This document shows, piece by piece, positions 1 to 6,720 of a stretch of 38,690 nt of DNA. A program made the position numbers and the translations under genes. The notes beneath the pieces are model-generated. The model saw only the letters and a program-made list of their open reading frames with translations, did not search any database and had not been told where the DNA came from. Position 1 is the stretch's first letter; every line of letters begins with the position of its first letter. The stretch is from Lachnospiraceae bacterium (GTDB taxonomy: Bacteria > Bacillota > Clostridia > Lachnospirales > Lachnospiraceae): NCBI GenBank assembly GCA_900765975.1, contig CAAFTS010000075.1, positions 1-38,690 on the forward strand, in the 5' to 3' direction.

Positions 1-1
1 A

Positions 2-190
2 AAATCATTATATTACTCGAAGCGAGAGGCAGCAGTTCAAGCAGAGCAAGCTACGAAGCGATACGAAAATACATGGGGATGGGTTGGTGATCCACATATT
101 CCGATGCGCCGAACGTGGAAATATTTACTACTTGAAAATGTAGGGGAGAGACAGATGAACATATTTGACTTCCCGGAGGTGCTGCCATGA
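2..190 (+). CDS. Small phage protein, 5' part cut by window edge
   Basis: An open frame enters from the left edge and stops at TGA 188-190, overlapping the ATG of the next gene by four bases (ATGA), which is typical translational coupling. The visible 62 residues are basic and helical at first, then Trp/Tyr-rich, ending in NIFDFPEVLP. No known family is recognised. The missing start is very probably at 38670-38690, where a ribosome site and the codons MSMINIE run off the right edge. Joining the ends gives about 69 residues if one A at position 1 is dropped. Function unknown; it lies at the end of the early operon. Confidence 0.75.
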   Translation, partial: KSLYYSKREAAVQAEQATKRYENTWGWVGDPHIPMRRTWKYLLLENVGERQMNIFDFPEVLP

Positions 191-612
191 CAGGACAGAT
201 ATCAATAGCAGAATACCTGCAGGCCAGAGAGGACAAGCTATTTGGAGGTTGCGGCCAGTGCGTCTGCCGGAACTGCCTGTACTGGTGGTCAGACCGTTGC
301 CCATACGGTGGGTGCTGGGACAACCACAGGGCAGAAACGGATCCTTATGATAAGGCTCATCCAGATAAGCCGCCACGGACTGTCTGGAGCCATTGGGATA
401 AGCCCGGGGAGCAGGCACACTGGTGCAGAGGCGGGACGTTCTATCCAGTACACTACTGCCCAGAGTTCGTAAAATATAAAGGGCAGCAAGTAAAGGAGTG
501 CTTAAAAGCTATGGTGTCTGTTTATCAGGATGGGTATATTCATTGCAGTCTGGTGGATACGCTGGGGTGTACGGCGTGCTATCGGGAATTTATGGAACAT
601 ATGGAGGAATAG
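187..612 (+). CDS. Cysteine-rich phage protein
   Basis: 141 residues beginning at ATG 187, coupled to the previous stop. About twelve cysteines are present, with a dense cluster at residues 22-43 (C22, C25, C27, C30, C38, C43) and more pairs towards the C-terminus (HWC, HYC, HCS, GCTAC). This looks like a structural zinc or metal-binding protein. Many aromatic residues surround the cysteines. No catalytic motif is seen. It sits among small early-late genes before the late regulator. The family is not recognised beyond a common type of small cysteine-rich phage protein, so the role is unknown. Confidence 0.8.
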   Translation: MTGQISIAEYLQAREDKLFGGCGQCVCRNCLYWWSDRCPYGGCWDNHRAETDPYDKAHPDKPPRTVWSHWDKPGEQAHWCRGGTFYPVHYCPEFVKYKGQQVKECLKAMVSVYQDGYIHCSLVDTLGCTACYREFMEHMEE

Positions 613-615
613 GCT

Positions 616-840
616 ATGGGAATAAATATAAGCAGGTTTAAAGTGATTCACGGAGATAAAGTATTAAATGCTATAGCACTTATGGATGTAAGGTTGCCTG
701 ACGGGGTGAGTTGGGATGATAGAGACACAATTATTAAGCCAAAAACGATAGAGATATTGGCAATCAATGAGGATGGAAACATTGTGTCAATCATGGATGA
801 GGCATGGACATTTCAGTTCCTGCCGATAGTATCAAATTAG
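616..840 (+). CDS. Hypothetical protein, 74 aa
   Basis: This short gene starts three bases after the preceding stop, with the ribosome site GGAGGAAT inside the end of that gene. The sequence is mixed alpha/beta, with repeated short hydrophobic strands (KVIHGDKVLNAIALM, IEILAINEDGNIVSIMD), and ends with a TAG at 838-840. There are no membrane segment, cysteine or nucleotide-binding motifs. It is probably co-transcribed with its neighbours. Function not recognised. Confidence 0.65.
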   Translation: MGINISRFKVIHGDKVLNAIALMDVRLPDGVSWDDRDTIIKPKTIEILAINEDGNIVSIMDEAWTFQFLPIVSN

Positions 841-882
841 TATTTATTTGCCGGTTGCTAAGCGCCGGAGAAAGAGGTGAAC

Positions 883-1173
883 ATGAAAGAACAAGAATTT
901 GATAAAAGAGTGAAAAAATTTGCAACGGCATTGCATGATTTATATTTAGACGTTGACGAAAGGGAGGGCACGGAAACACCAAAAATAGAACCGGAAGACG
1001 GGGATATTACGGATGACTTAACTGCAATGATTATGGCAATACATCTCTTTTATGTTTCAATGACCGGTGATGAAGTGGACCATATGGGATTTACGCATAT
1101 AGTGAACCGCCTAGTCTTCCAGTGGTACATGGAAAATAAGGAACGGGAGGAAGGCCATGAGCAGCCGGAATAA
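883..1173 (+). CDS. Hypothetical acidic protein, 96 aa
   Basis: The start is placed at ATG 883, preceded by AAGAGGTGA with suitable spacing; an in-frame GTG at 877 is the alternative and would add two residues. The protein is acidic and helical, with a charged middle (VDEREGTETPKIEPEDGDI) followed by an amphipathic helix. It overlaps the next gene by 17 bases, as in a tightly packed operon. No family recognised. Confidence 0.7.
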   Translation: MKEQEFDKRVKKFATALHDLYLDVDEREGTETPKIEPEDGDITDDLTAMIMAIHLFYVSMTGDEVDHMGFTHIVNRLVFQWYMENKEREEGHEQPE

Positions 1174-1540
1174 GGAGATGCAGGCCAGGACGGAAGGTAT
1201 GGCCTATGCATTAAAAATTGCAAAACAGGGTGGTATAGAGGAACTGGAGAAGGAGATAAAATTCAGGAATCTAACCGGGATATCGCTTAATGTATCCCGG
1301 AAGGACCTGAATGCGGCAAGCGAACGGATTAAGAGCATGACACTTGATACATTCACGATACTGACCGTAGCAGTGCTGCATGATGAGTTTGGGTTCGGGG
1401 AGACACGATGCCAACGTTTCCTGGACCGGATGAGTCAGAAAGCAGAGTGCATGATAGATGATTTCTGCACCTGGGAAGATTACATACAAACAATCAAAGA
1501 AGAACTTCACCTGGATTTACATATTAGGTGGAACAAATAA
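1157..1540 (+). CDS. Hypothetical helical phage protein, 127 aa
   Basis: ATG 1157 lies 8 bases after GGGAGGAAGG within the end of the previous gene. The product is mostly helical and contains two cysteines near the C-terminus. Proteins of this general type, with an N-terminal helix followed by a conserved helical bundle, are common just upstream of the late regulator in clostridial phages, but no defined function is known to me. No enzyme motif is visible. Confidence 0.7.
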   Translation: MSSRNKEMQARTEGMAYALKIAKQGGIEELEKEIKFRNLTGISLNVSRKDLNAASERIKSMTLDTFTILTVAVLHDEFGFGETRCQRFLDRMSQKAECMIDDFCTWEDYIQTIKEELHLDLHIRWNK

Positions 1541-1550
1541 GGAGAGATAT

Positions 1551-1838
1551 ATGATATTAAATGGTTCGGGTTGCCCAGATCCTGTTTATGAACAGGCGCT
1601 ACCGGCAATACGACGGGAGGAGAATATAAGGGCACGGGAAAAACGGTATGGAGTACACCGGGGTGAGGTTATATATATCATCCTGGAGACAAAGGATGAA
1701 AGACATAGGACTGTAAAAGTCCGGCGGCGGATGCAAGTTGTAGATTTATGTGAGCATCACATTGTATTGCGGCATAAGACTGGGGCTTGTGAGAGTTATC
1801 AGTACGATGTTTTCATGCAGATGTGGGGTAGGAGGTGA
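1551..1838 (+). CDS. Hypothetical basic protein, 95 aa
   Basis: The start is set at ATG 1551 because AAGGAGAGAT lies just before it; an upstream in-frame ATG at 1458 would overlap the previous gene by more than 80 bases and is rejected. The product is basic, with a beta-rich central part (GEVIYIILETKDERHRTVKVRRRMQ) that resembles a small SH3-like or Sm-like barrel by eye. Its stop overlaps the ribosome site of the next gene. No family assigned. Confidence 0.7.
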   Translation: MILNGSGCPDPVYEQALPAIRREENIRAREKRYGVHRGEVIYIILETKDERHRTVKVRRRMQVVDLCEHHIVLRHKTGACESYQYDVFMQMWGRR

Positions 1839-1843
1839 AGCCG

Positions 1844-2260
1844 ATGGACAAGAAAACATTGAGACAATACAGAGCGCTGCTAAAAGAACAGATCCTGAAT
1901 GATAAGGCCATAGACAAACTTTATGACCGTGCTGCAGGGGTCCCTACTGTCATGGGCAAAGTGGTAGGATCCTGTAAGGATTTTCCTTTTACGGAGGTCC
2001 GTACTACTGTACAAATGGACGAGCCAAAAGAAGCCGATGAAATTGCCCGGCGGCTGCGGATCCGGAAGGAGAGACAGGAGCAGATCAGGGAGGCGGTACT
2101 GGAGATTGAGCAGTTTATAGCTGAAATTTCTGACAGCATGGACAGGCAGATATTTGAGATGACCTTCCTTGAGGGGATAACGCAAGACGAGGTGGGTGAA
2201 AAGCTGGGATACTCTAAAGGCAGGATATCTCAAAGAATTGCAGAGGTATTGAAAGATTAA
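1844..2260 (+). CDS. ArpU/sigma-70 region 4-like late transcription regulator
   Basis: 138 residues starting at ATG 1844, seven bases after GGAGGTG; GTG 1835 lies inside that ribosome site and is less likely. The C-terminal part reads ITQDEVGEKLGYSKGRISQRIAEVL, a helix-turn-helix of the sigma-70 region 4 kind, preceded by a helical domain with an EMTFLEG segment. This is the layout of the DUF1492/ArpU/RinA-type regulators that switch on late phage genes. Its position as the last gene before the packaging block fits. The paired repeats at 2259-2281 directly downstream are candidate binding sites. Confidence 0.82.
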   Translation: MDKKTLRQYRALLKEQILNDKAIDKLYDRAAGVPTVMGKVVGSCKDFPFTEVRTTVQMDEPKEADEIARRLRIRKERQEQIREAVLEIEQFIAEISDSMDRQIFEMTFLEGITQDEVGEKLGYSKGRISQRIAEVLKD

Positions 2261-2292
2261 ACCTATTAAACAAAAACCTATGCTATTATTAT
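2259..2292 (+). promoter_or_regulatory. Candidate late promoter with paired AAACCTAT repeats
   Basis: Two copies of AAACCTAT occur at 2259-2266 and 2274-2281, 15 bases apart, followed at once by the AT-rich TATTATTAT (2284-2292), which could serve as a -10 element. Paired upstream repeats beside a -10 without a good -35 are expected of an activator-dependent late promoter. The site lies immediately after the regulator gene. This is inference from position and repeat structure. Confidence 0.4.
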
Positions 2293-2296
2293 CATA

Positions 2297-2683
2297 GAGC
2301 CAGTGGGCGAAAGCAAACGGCTCCTTTGGATGTTGACTATCCTCCTCTTGTTGTTTGGCTGCCGGGTGTCATGGCCCGGTGGCTGATTAGCCGGTATTGT
2401 AATTTCTCATAAGACGGGCCTGGATGCAGAGCAACGCCGCAGGGTACATGCCAGCATAAGTCAGCAGTGCATATACTTTAAGCTGCTATGTCCCAGGTCT
2501 GGGATAACAGCACCGTACCGCATAGCGTATTACGGTGCAATGTGTGGAGCATACCATCAATGGCAGATGGACAGGGTCGCGCCCTGGGTTCCGGTCCGAT
2601 TCCGGATGTTCCGCTTCGCCGGAAGGCGATACTCCCCCAAAACATTTTTGAAACGCCCTGTAGAAATATGGGGCGTTTTTGTT
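2297..2683 (+). ncRNA. Structured non-coding region, candidate RNA (or cos region)
   Basis: About 390 bases without a convincing gene, GC-rich compared with the cassette that follows, and full of self-complementary pairs. These are GAGCC 2297-2301 with GGCTC 2319-2323 around a GCGAAAGC mini-hairpin, CCCA 2492-2495 with TGGG 2500-2503, GCACCGTA 2510-2517 with TACGGTGC 2531-2538, CAGGG 2572-2576 with CCCTG 2582-2586, and TTCCG 2609-2613 with CGGAA 2620-2624. The region starts at a candidate promoter and ends in a rho-independent terminator, as a discrete transcript would. The alternative is the cos/packaging region, which often lies upstream of terS. Confidence 0.4.
2653..2683 (+). terminator. 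Rho-independent terminator before ParA cassette
   Basis: ACGCCC 2653-2658 pairs with GGGCGT 2671-2676 around a 12-base loop and is followed by TTTTTGTT. It separates the structured region from the next promoter. Confidence 0.75.
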
Positions 2684-2710
2684 GATTATTGCTAAATAAT
2701 GATGTAAAAT
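2682..2710 (+). promoter_or_regulatory. Promoter of the ParA cassette
   Basis: TTGATT at 2682-2687 and TAAAAT at 2705-2710 are separated by 17 bases, a good vegetative promoter in AT-rich DNA, 27 bases before the ATG of the ParA-like gene. It lies directly after the terminator, so the cassette is probably transcribed on its own, possibly during lysogeny. Confidence 0.6.
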
Positions 2711-2737
2711 TAAAAAAAAGTTGTATGGGGGTAAAAA

Positions 2738-3613
2738 ATGGAATGTAAAGTTGTTTCGTTTATTAACATGAAGGGCGGAGTGGGAAAAACCACATTAAGC
2801 TTAGGTGTAGCGGATTATTTGTCCGAGCAGGGATACAATGTGTTAGTAATTGATGCTGATCCACAATTTAATAGTACACAAGCGCTTTTAGATACATACA
2901 AAGCCAAAGGGTATGATGATATTGAAAGCGAGAAAAATTATTACAATAATAAGATTTTTCCTAATCATAAGACTATATATAAACTTTTTATGCCTCAAAT
3001 TGATATGAATACGTCATACTCTACTCCAAAAGCAGAAGATTTGATTGTTGACTTAAAAGAACATCTTGATCTTGTGTGTGGGGATCTGAATTTAGTATTA
3101 GTGAATAAGGTGAGCGATCATACTTTTGTCAACAGAATAAGAAATTTTATTGAAGATAATGAGTTACGTAAAAAGTATGATTTAATTATTATTGATTGTC
3201 CACCAACGCTGACCATATATACTGATAGTGCACTTATGGCCTCTGATTATTATTTAATACCCAATAGAATAGATCGATATTCTATTGTAGGAATTGAATC
3301 GTTACAAAAGGCAGTAAAGAATCTCATTAGGGAGGAACGAATTAACTTAGCGTGTCTGGGATTAGTCTATACTATGGTAAAAAAAGATCTCTCGCCAAAA
3401 CAAAGAAGGATAAAAGAAAGTTTTGAGAGTAAGAAAGCAGTTGATGATATAGATATATTTTCAACGGTTTTTACTGAATGCAATAATATCCAATATGGAG
3501 TCAGCGGTACTATTCCAACAAAGTATAAGAACTCCAGGGAAGACATAGAGGCAATTTCACAGGAAATATTGTATAGAATCGGTTCTGATATTGGGGGAGA
3601 GTTAAATGTATAA
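2738..3613 (+). CDS. ParA/Soj-family ATPase
   Basis: 291 residues with all the hallmarks of a ParA/MinD-type deviant Walker ATPase: KGGVGKTT at residues 12-19, the second box VLVIDADPQ at 35-43, and IIIDCPP at about 150-156. These proteins bind DNA or membrane in their ATP form and position cargo. Here it is the first gene of a three-gene unit that is visibly more AT-rich than the flanking genes and bounded by terminators. No ParB homologue or centromere-like repeat array is seen beside it. It may act in a partition-like, regulatory or defence role; the ATPase family is sure, the role is not. Confidence 0.88.
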   Translation: MECKVVSFINMKGGVGKTTLSLGVADYLSEQGYNVLVIDADPQFNSTQALLDTYKAKGYDDIESEKNYYNNKIFPNHKTIYKLFMPQIDMNTSYSTPKAEDLIVDLKEHLDLVCGDLNLVLVNKVSDHTFVNRIRNFIEDNELRKKYDLIIIDCPPTLTIYTDSALMASDYYLIPNRIDRYSIVGIESLQKAVKNLIREERINLACLGLVYTMVKKDLSPKQRRIKESFESKKAVDDIDIFSTVFTECNNIQYGVSGTIPTKYKNSREDIEAISQEILYRIGSDIGGELNV

Positions 3614-3965
3614 AGAATTAATTATATATAGAAATGAATTAAAAAATACAAGGGTTCCAAAGTATAAGTTTGTTGGAATTGTCACTGAAATTTTGCTTTC
3701 AAAAGATGTTTTTATAAAAAATGCAGAAATTGCTTCTTTTTTGAAAACAGCCTTTAATATCGACTACAAAGATTATGTTATGAAGTCAAGAACAATGATT
3801 GTTGCAAGAACGAGTAGAATAATACATAATTTGGAAAATGATGAATATGTTATATATAAAAGAAAGTTATTTCAATTTATTAGTGATGAACTAGAAAGAT
3901 TACAAACGGAGGAACAGAAAAAAGAAAAGAATCAATTTGATGGATGGATAAATAATGATAAATGA
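3606..3965 (+). CDS. Small basic protein of ParA cassette, possible DNA-binding
   Basis: 119 residues, overlapping the end of the ParA gene by 8 bases. The centre (FIKNAEIASFLKTAFNI) and the following basic stretch look like a helix-turn-helix or winged-helix fold by eye, and the C-terminus is a charged helix. A small DNA-binding partner encoded right after a ParA is what a partition or regulatory pair would look like, but no named family is recognised. Its base composition matches the other two cassette genes, not the phage backbone. Confidence 0.65.
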   Translation: MYKELIIYRNELKNTRVPKYKFVGIVTEILLSKDVFIKNAEIASFLKTAFNIDYKDYVMKSRTMIVARTSRIIHNLENDEYVIYKRKLFQFISDELERLQTEEQKKEKNQFDGWINNDK

Positions 3966-4662
3966 TATGACATATATAGAAATAGATATTTTGAAAAATA
4001 ACATTAAAGAGTTTATTGTAAAATTAGGTGATGTAGCAGAGAAAGAAAATTATAGGTTGACCAGAGCCGATGAGTCTTTTTATTCTAGTATTGCAAAATA
4101 TATTGTGTTTTGTAAATATTTAGTGCAATCCTCTTTCTTAGGAGATAAATATCAATTTTTGGACAATATTATATCTGATTCATATTATTTGATTTTAAGT
4201 CTAATTAAGAAAGAAAAGCGTTATATGTATGTGAATGAACGTTCAATTATAGAAAACAATGTTAGGATGATTACGTTTACGACTCTCGAAGATAACTATA
4301 TAACAAGTGACGCATTTGAAAAGTTAAAAACTATGGCATATCGTCTTAAGGAAAGCGAATATTCTCTATTAAGAAGCGAATATAGAGTCGCGTGTGATTT
4401 TGTTCATGGAGGTCTATTGCAACATGAAAATTTGTCATTTGTTCTCGATGAATGTTTAAAAAAGGATGAATTAAGCGAAAAGGATAAGAATGCTTTTTAT
4501 TGTAGAGTGTTAAATATCCTAAAAATATTTAATTATATGCTTATTGCAGAATATACAGAGGAAATAAATGGATGTTTCCACAGGAGAAAGAGTTTGATGG
4601 GATATCTTATTGGAGATAATATGGTAGATTATATATTTGACAATCTCAATAATAAAAGATGA
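3955..4662 (+). CDS. HEPN-like helical protein of ParA cassette
   Basis: 235 residues, overlapping the previous gene by 11 bases. It is all-helical by appearance and contains RVACDFVH (R144 to H151), which fits the Rx4-6H signature of HEPN ribonuclease domains, preceded by a conserved-looking ERSIIENNVRM segment like those in HEPN-type and DUF5677-like proteins. HEPN domains are common toxins in phage-defence and abortive-infection systems. The assignment rests on this motif and overall helicity only. It is followed by a terminator, so the unit ends here. Confidence 0.6.
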   Translation: MINDMTYIEIDILKNNIKEFIVKLGDVAEKENYRLTRADESFYSSIAKYIVFCKYLVQSSFLGDKYQFLDNIISDSYYLILSLIKKEKRYMYVNERSIIENNVRMITFTTLEDNYITSDAFEKLKTMAYRLKESEYSLLRSEYRVACDFVHGGLLQHENLSFVLDECLKKDELSEKDKNAFYCRVLNILKIFNYMLIAEYTEEINGCFHRRKSLMGYLIGDNMVDYIFDNLNNKR

Positions 4663-4675
4663 CAAGTTGTAAAGT

Positions 4676-4704
4676 AAGAGCCGCCTCCGGGTTGGCTCTT
4701 TTTG
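4676..4704 (+). terminator. Terminator closing the ParA cassette
   Basis: AAGAGCC 4676-4682 pairs with GGCTCTT 4694-4700 and is followed by a T run. With the terminator at 2653-2683 it brackets the cassette. Confidence 0.75.
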
Positions 4705-4740
4705 TATACATCAAAACAAATAAATCGGAGGTGGTGATGC

Positions 4741-5451
4741 ATGGCCAGAGCGCCAGACGCACGAATTGAGCAGGCGAAGGCCATGTACCTCAAAGGTACA
4801 AAATTAGTTGAGATCGCAAATCAGCTAAATCTTCCGGAAGGGACGGTTCGCCGCTGGAAATGCACGCATAAGTGGGATAGCGAACGCTCGGATAAAAAAG
4901 CGAACGTTCGGAAAAAGAGGGGCGCCCCGCTGGGAAACAGAAATGCGGCGGATCACGGGGCGCCGCAACAGAATAACAATGCTGAAAAGTTCGGTTTCTT
5001 CCGGAAGTATCTCCCGGAGGAGACTGTTTCTATCATTCAGGAGATGCCAAAGGATCCGTTAGACATCCTCTGGGATCAGATACAGATTGCCTACGCTGCT
5101 ATTATCCGCGCGCAGAAGATTATGTATGTCCGTGATCAGGAAGATACGACGACAACGCAGTTCCAAGAAAAGAACGGTGATACATTCACCGAGGAACGCT
5201 GGGAGGTGCAGCACGCCTGGGACAAGCAGGGGAACTTTTTAAGTGCCCAGGCAAGAGCACAAAAGACCTTGGAGGGGATGATAAACCGATACGAGGAGCT
5301 GCTGCACAAGAACTGGGAGTTGGCCACGAATGAGCAGAAAGCCAGGATATCACAGATCAAGGCTCAGACAGCAAGACTTACTGGCACAGAAAGTAAGGAA
5401 GAATTAGAGAAGCTGGATAGGGTGCTCTCTGAGATTAAGGGGGTTGTATAA
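4741..5451 (+). CDS. terS: Terminase small subunit
   Basis: 236 residues. The N-terminus (residues 4-45) is a helix-turn-helix with the typical AKAMYLKGTKLVEIANQLNLPEGTVRRWK pattern of PBSX XtmA/YqaS-type small terminases, followed by a basic linker with GAPLGNRNA and a helical oligomerisation part. It binds the packaging start on phage DNA and hands it to the large subunit. GGAGGTGGTG lies before ATG 4741. The large subunit begins directly after the stop. Confidence 0.88.
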   Translation: MARAPDARIEQAKAMYLKGTKLVEIANQLNLPEGTVRRWKCTHKWDSERSDKKANVRKKRGAPLGNRNAADHGAPQQNNNAEKFGFFRKYLPEETVSIIQEMPKDPLDILWDQIQIAYAAIIRAQKIMYVRDQEDTTTTQFQEKNGDTFTEERWEVQHAWDKQGNFLSAQARAQKTLEGMINRYEELLHKNWELATNEQKARISQIKAQTARLTGTESKEELEKLDRVLSEIKGVV

Positions 5452-6708
5452 ATGCCTTTTTCACACAAGCAGATGGAGTTCTTCCAAAATGCGAACCATC
5501 GTTGGAATGTGAAAGTGGGGGCGACCCGGTCAGGGAAAACTTATATGGATTATTATGTCATTCCAAAGCGTATCAGAACCAGAGTGGGGAAAGAAGGACT
5601 TACTTTCATTCTTGGGGTGTCAAAAGGGACAATCCAGAGAAACATCATCGAACCCTTGCAAAGGATTTGGGGGATGTCTTTGGTGGGCGATATCAACTCA
5701 CAGAACATCAGTCGCATGTTTGGTGAGGATGTGTATTGTCTGGGTGCTGAAAAGGTGAGCCAGGTGTCAAAGCTTCGCGGTTCATCCATAAAATATTGTT
5801 ACGGTGATGAAATTGCTGAGTGGAATCCTGACGTATTCGGTATGTTGAAATCACGATTGGACAAACCATATTCCTGCTTTGACGGTGCTTGCAACCCGGA
5901 AGCTCCGCAGCACTGGTTTAAAGTATTTCTGGAATCCGATGCAGATATTTATTGCCAGAAGTATGAGATTTTTGACAACCCGTTCCTGGACCAGAAGTTT
6001 GTTGATGCATTATGCGATGAGTACCGTGGTACAGTTTTGTACGACCGATACATCCGGGGGCTATGGGTGGCTGCACAAGGCTCTATTTACAGGCTGATGT
6101 GCGATGCAGTGTCAAGTCTCTGCACACATAACCCGTATCTCATAAGGGAAAAGCCAAAAAACATTGCAGAAATCAATATAGGCATTGACTTCGGCGGCAA
6201 TAAATCAGGTCATGCATTTGTGGCCACGGCTTACACACGGGGATATCAGCAGATAATAGCACTGGCCAGTGAACGGCACATGAGTCAAAACGGCAGCATA
6301 GGGCCAGATGAGCTTGGTAAGTTGTTTGTGGATTTCTGTCTCAAAATCATTAATCTTTATGGATTTATCACCCATATATATTGCGACAGCGCAGAACAGA
6401 CTCTGATTGCCGGTCTGCGGTCAACGGCACGAAAGAATGGGCTTTCATGGCTGAGGATAGAAAATGCCATGAAAACGGAGATCAATGACCGTATCCGTTT
6501 TACGCAGCGTATGCTTGGGCAGATACGGTTTTTCTATATGCAGAACCAGTGTCAGTCTTTGGTGGATGCCATGACCACGGCGCTGTGGAATGAAAAGAAC
6601 CTGACAGTGGATGAAAGACTTGATGATGGATCCAGTGATATTGATACGTTGGATGCTTTTGAATATACCTTTGAAAGGGATATTGCCCGGTTTATCCGGT
6701 ATGAATGA
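5452..6708 (+). CDS. terL: Terminase large subunit
   Basis: 418 residues, of the PBSX XtmB/Terminase_3 type. The ATPase half has Walker A GATRSGKT (residues 23-30) and a Walker B ending in D119-E120 (YCYGDEIAEW). The C-terminal RNase H-like nuclease has the expected acidic residues D246 (IGIDFGG), D312 (IYCDSAEQ) and D401 (DTLDAFEY). It cuts concatemeric DNA and drives it into the procapsid through the portal. It adjoins terS with no gap and precedes the portal gene by 12 bases. The gene appears intact. Confidence 0.95.
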   Translation: MPFSHKQMEFFQNANHRWNVKVGATRSGKTYMDYYVIPKRIRTRVGKEGLTFILGVSKGTIQRNIIEPLQRIWGMSLVGDINSQNISRMFGEDVYCLGAEKVSQVSKLRGSSIKYCYGDEIAEWNPDVFGMLKSRLDKPYSCFDGACNPEAPQHWFKVFLESDADIYCQKYEIFDNPFLDQKFVDALCDEYRGTVLYDRYIRGLWVAAQGSIYRLMCDAVSSLCTHNPYLIREKPKNIAEINIGIDFGGNKSGHAFVATAYTRGYQQIIALASERHMSQNGSIGPDELGKLFVDFCLKIINLYGFITHIYCDSAEQTLIAGLRSTARKNGLSWLRIENAMKTEINDRIRFTQRMLGQIRFFYMQNQCQSLVDAMTTALWNEKNLTVDERLDDGSSDIDTLDAFEYTFERDIARFIRYE

Positions 6709-6720
6709 TGAGGTGACGCA

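Noticed and set aside
2488..2685. A 65-codon frame in the structured region before the ParA cassette
   Set aside because: No ribosome site, protein-like composition is absent, and it is crossed by several strong hairpins and the terminator.
2738..3613. ParA taken as proof of a phage-plasmid lifestyle
   Set aside because: A tyrosine integrase, attP-like sites and CI/ImmA regulation are present, and no ParB or centromere repeats are seen next to ParA.
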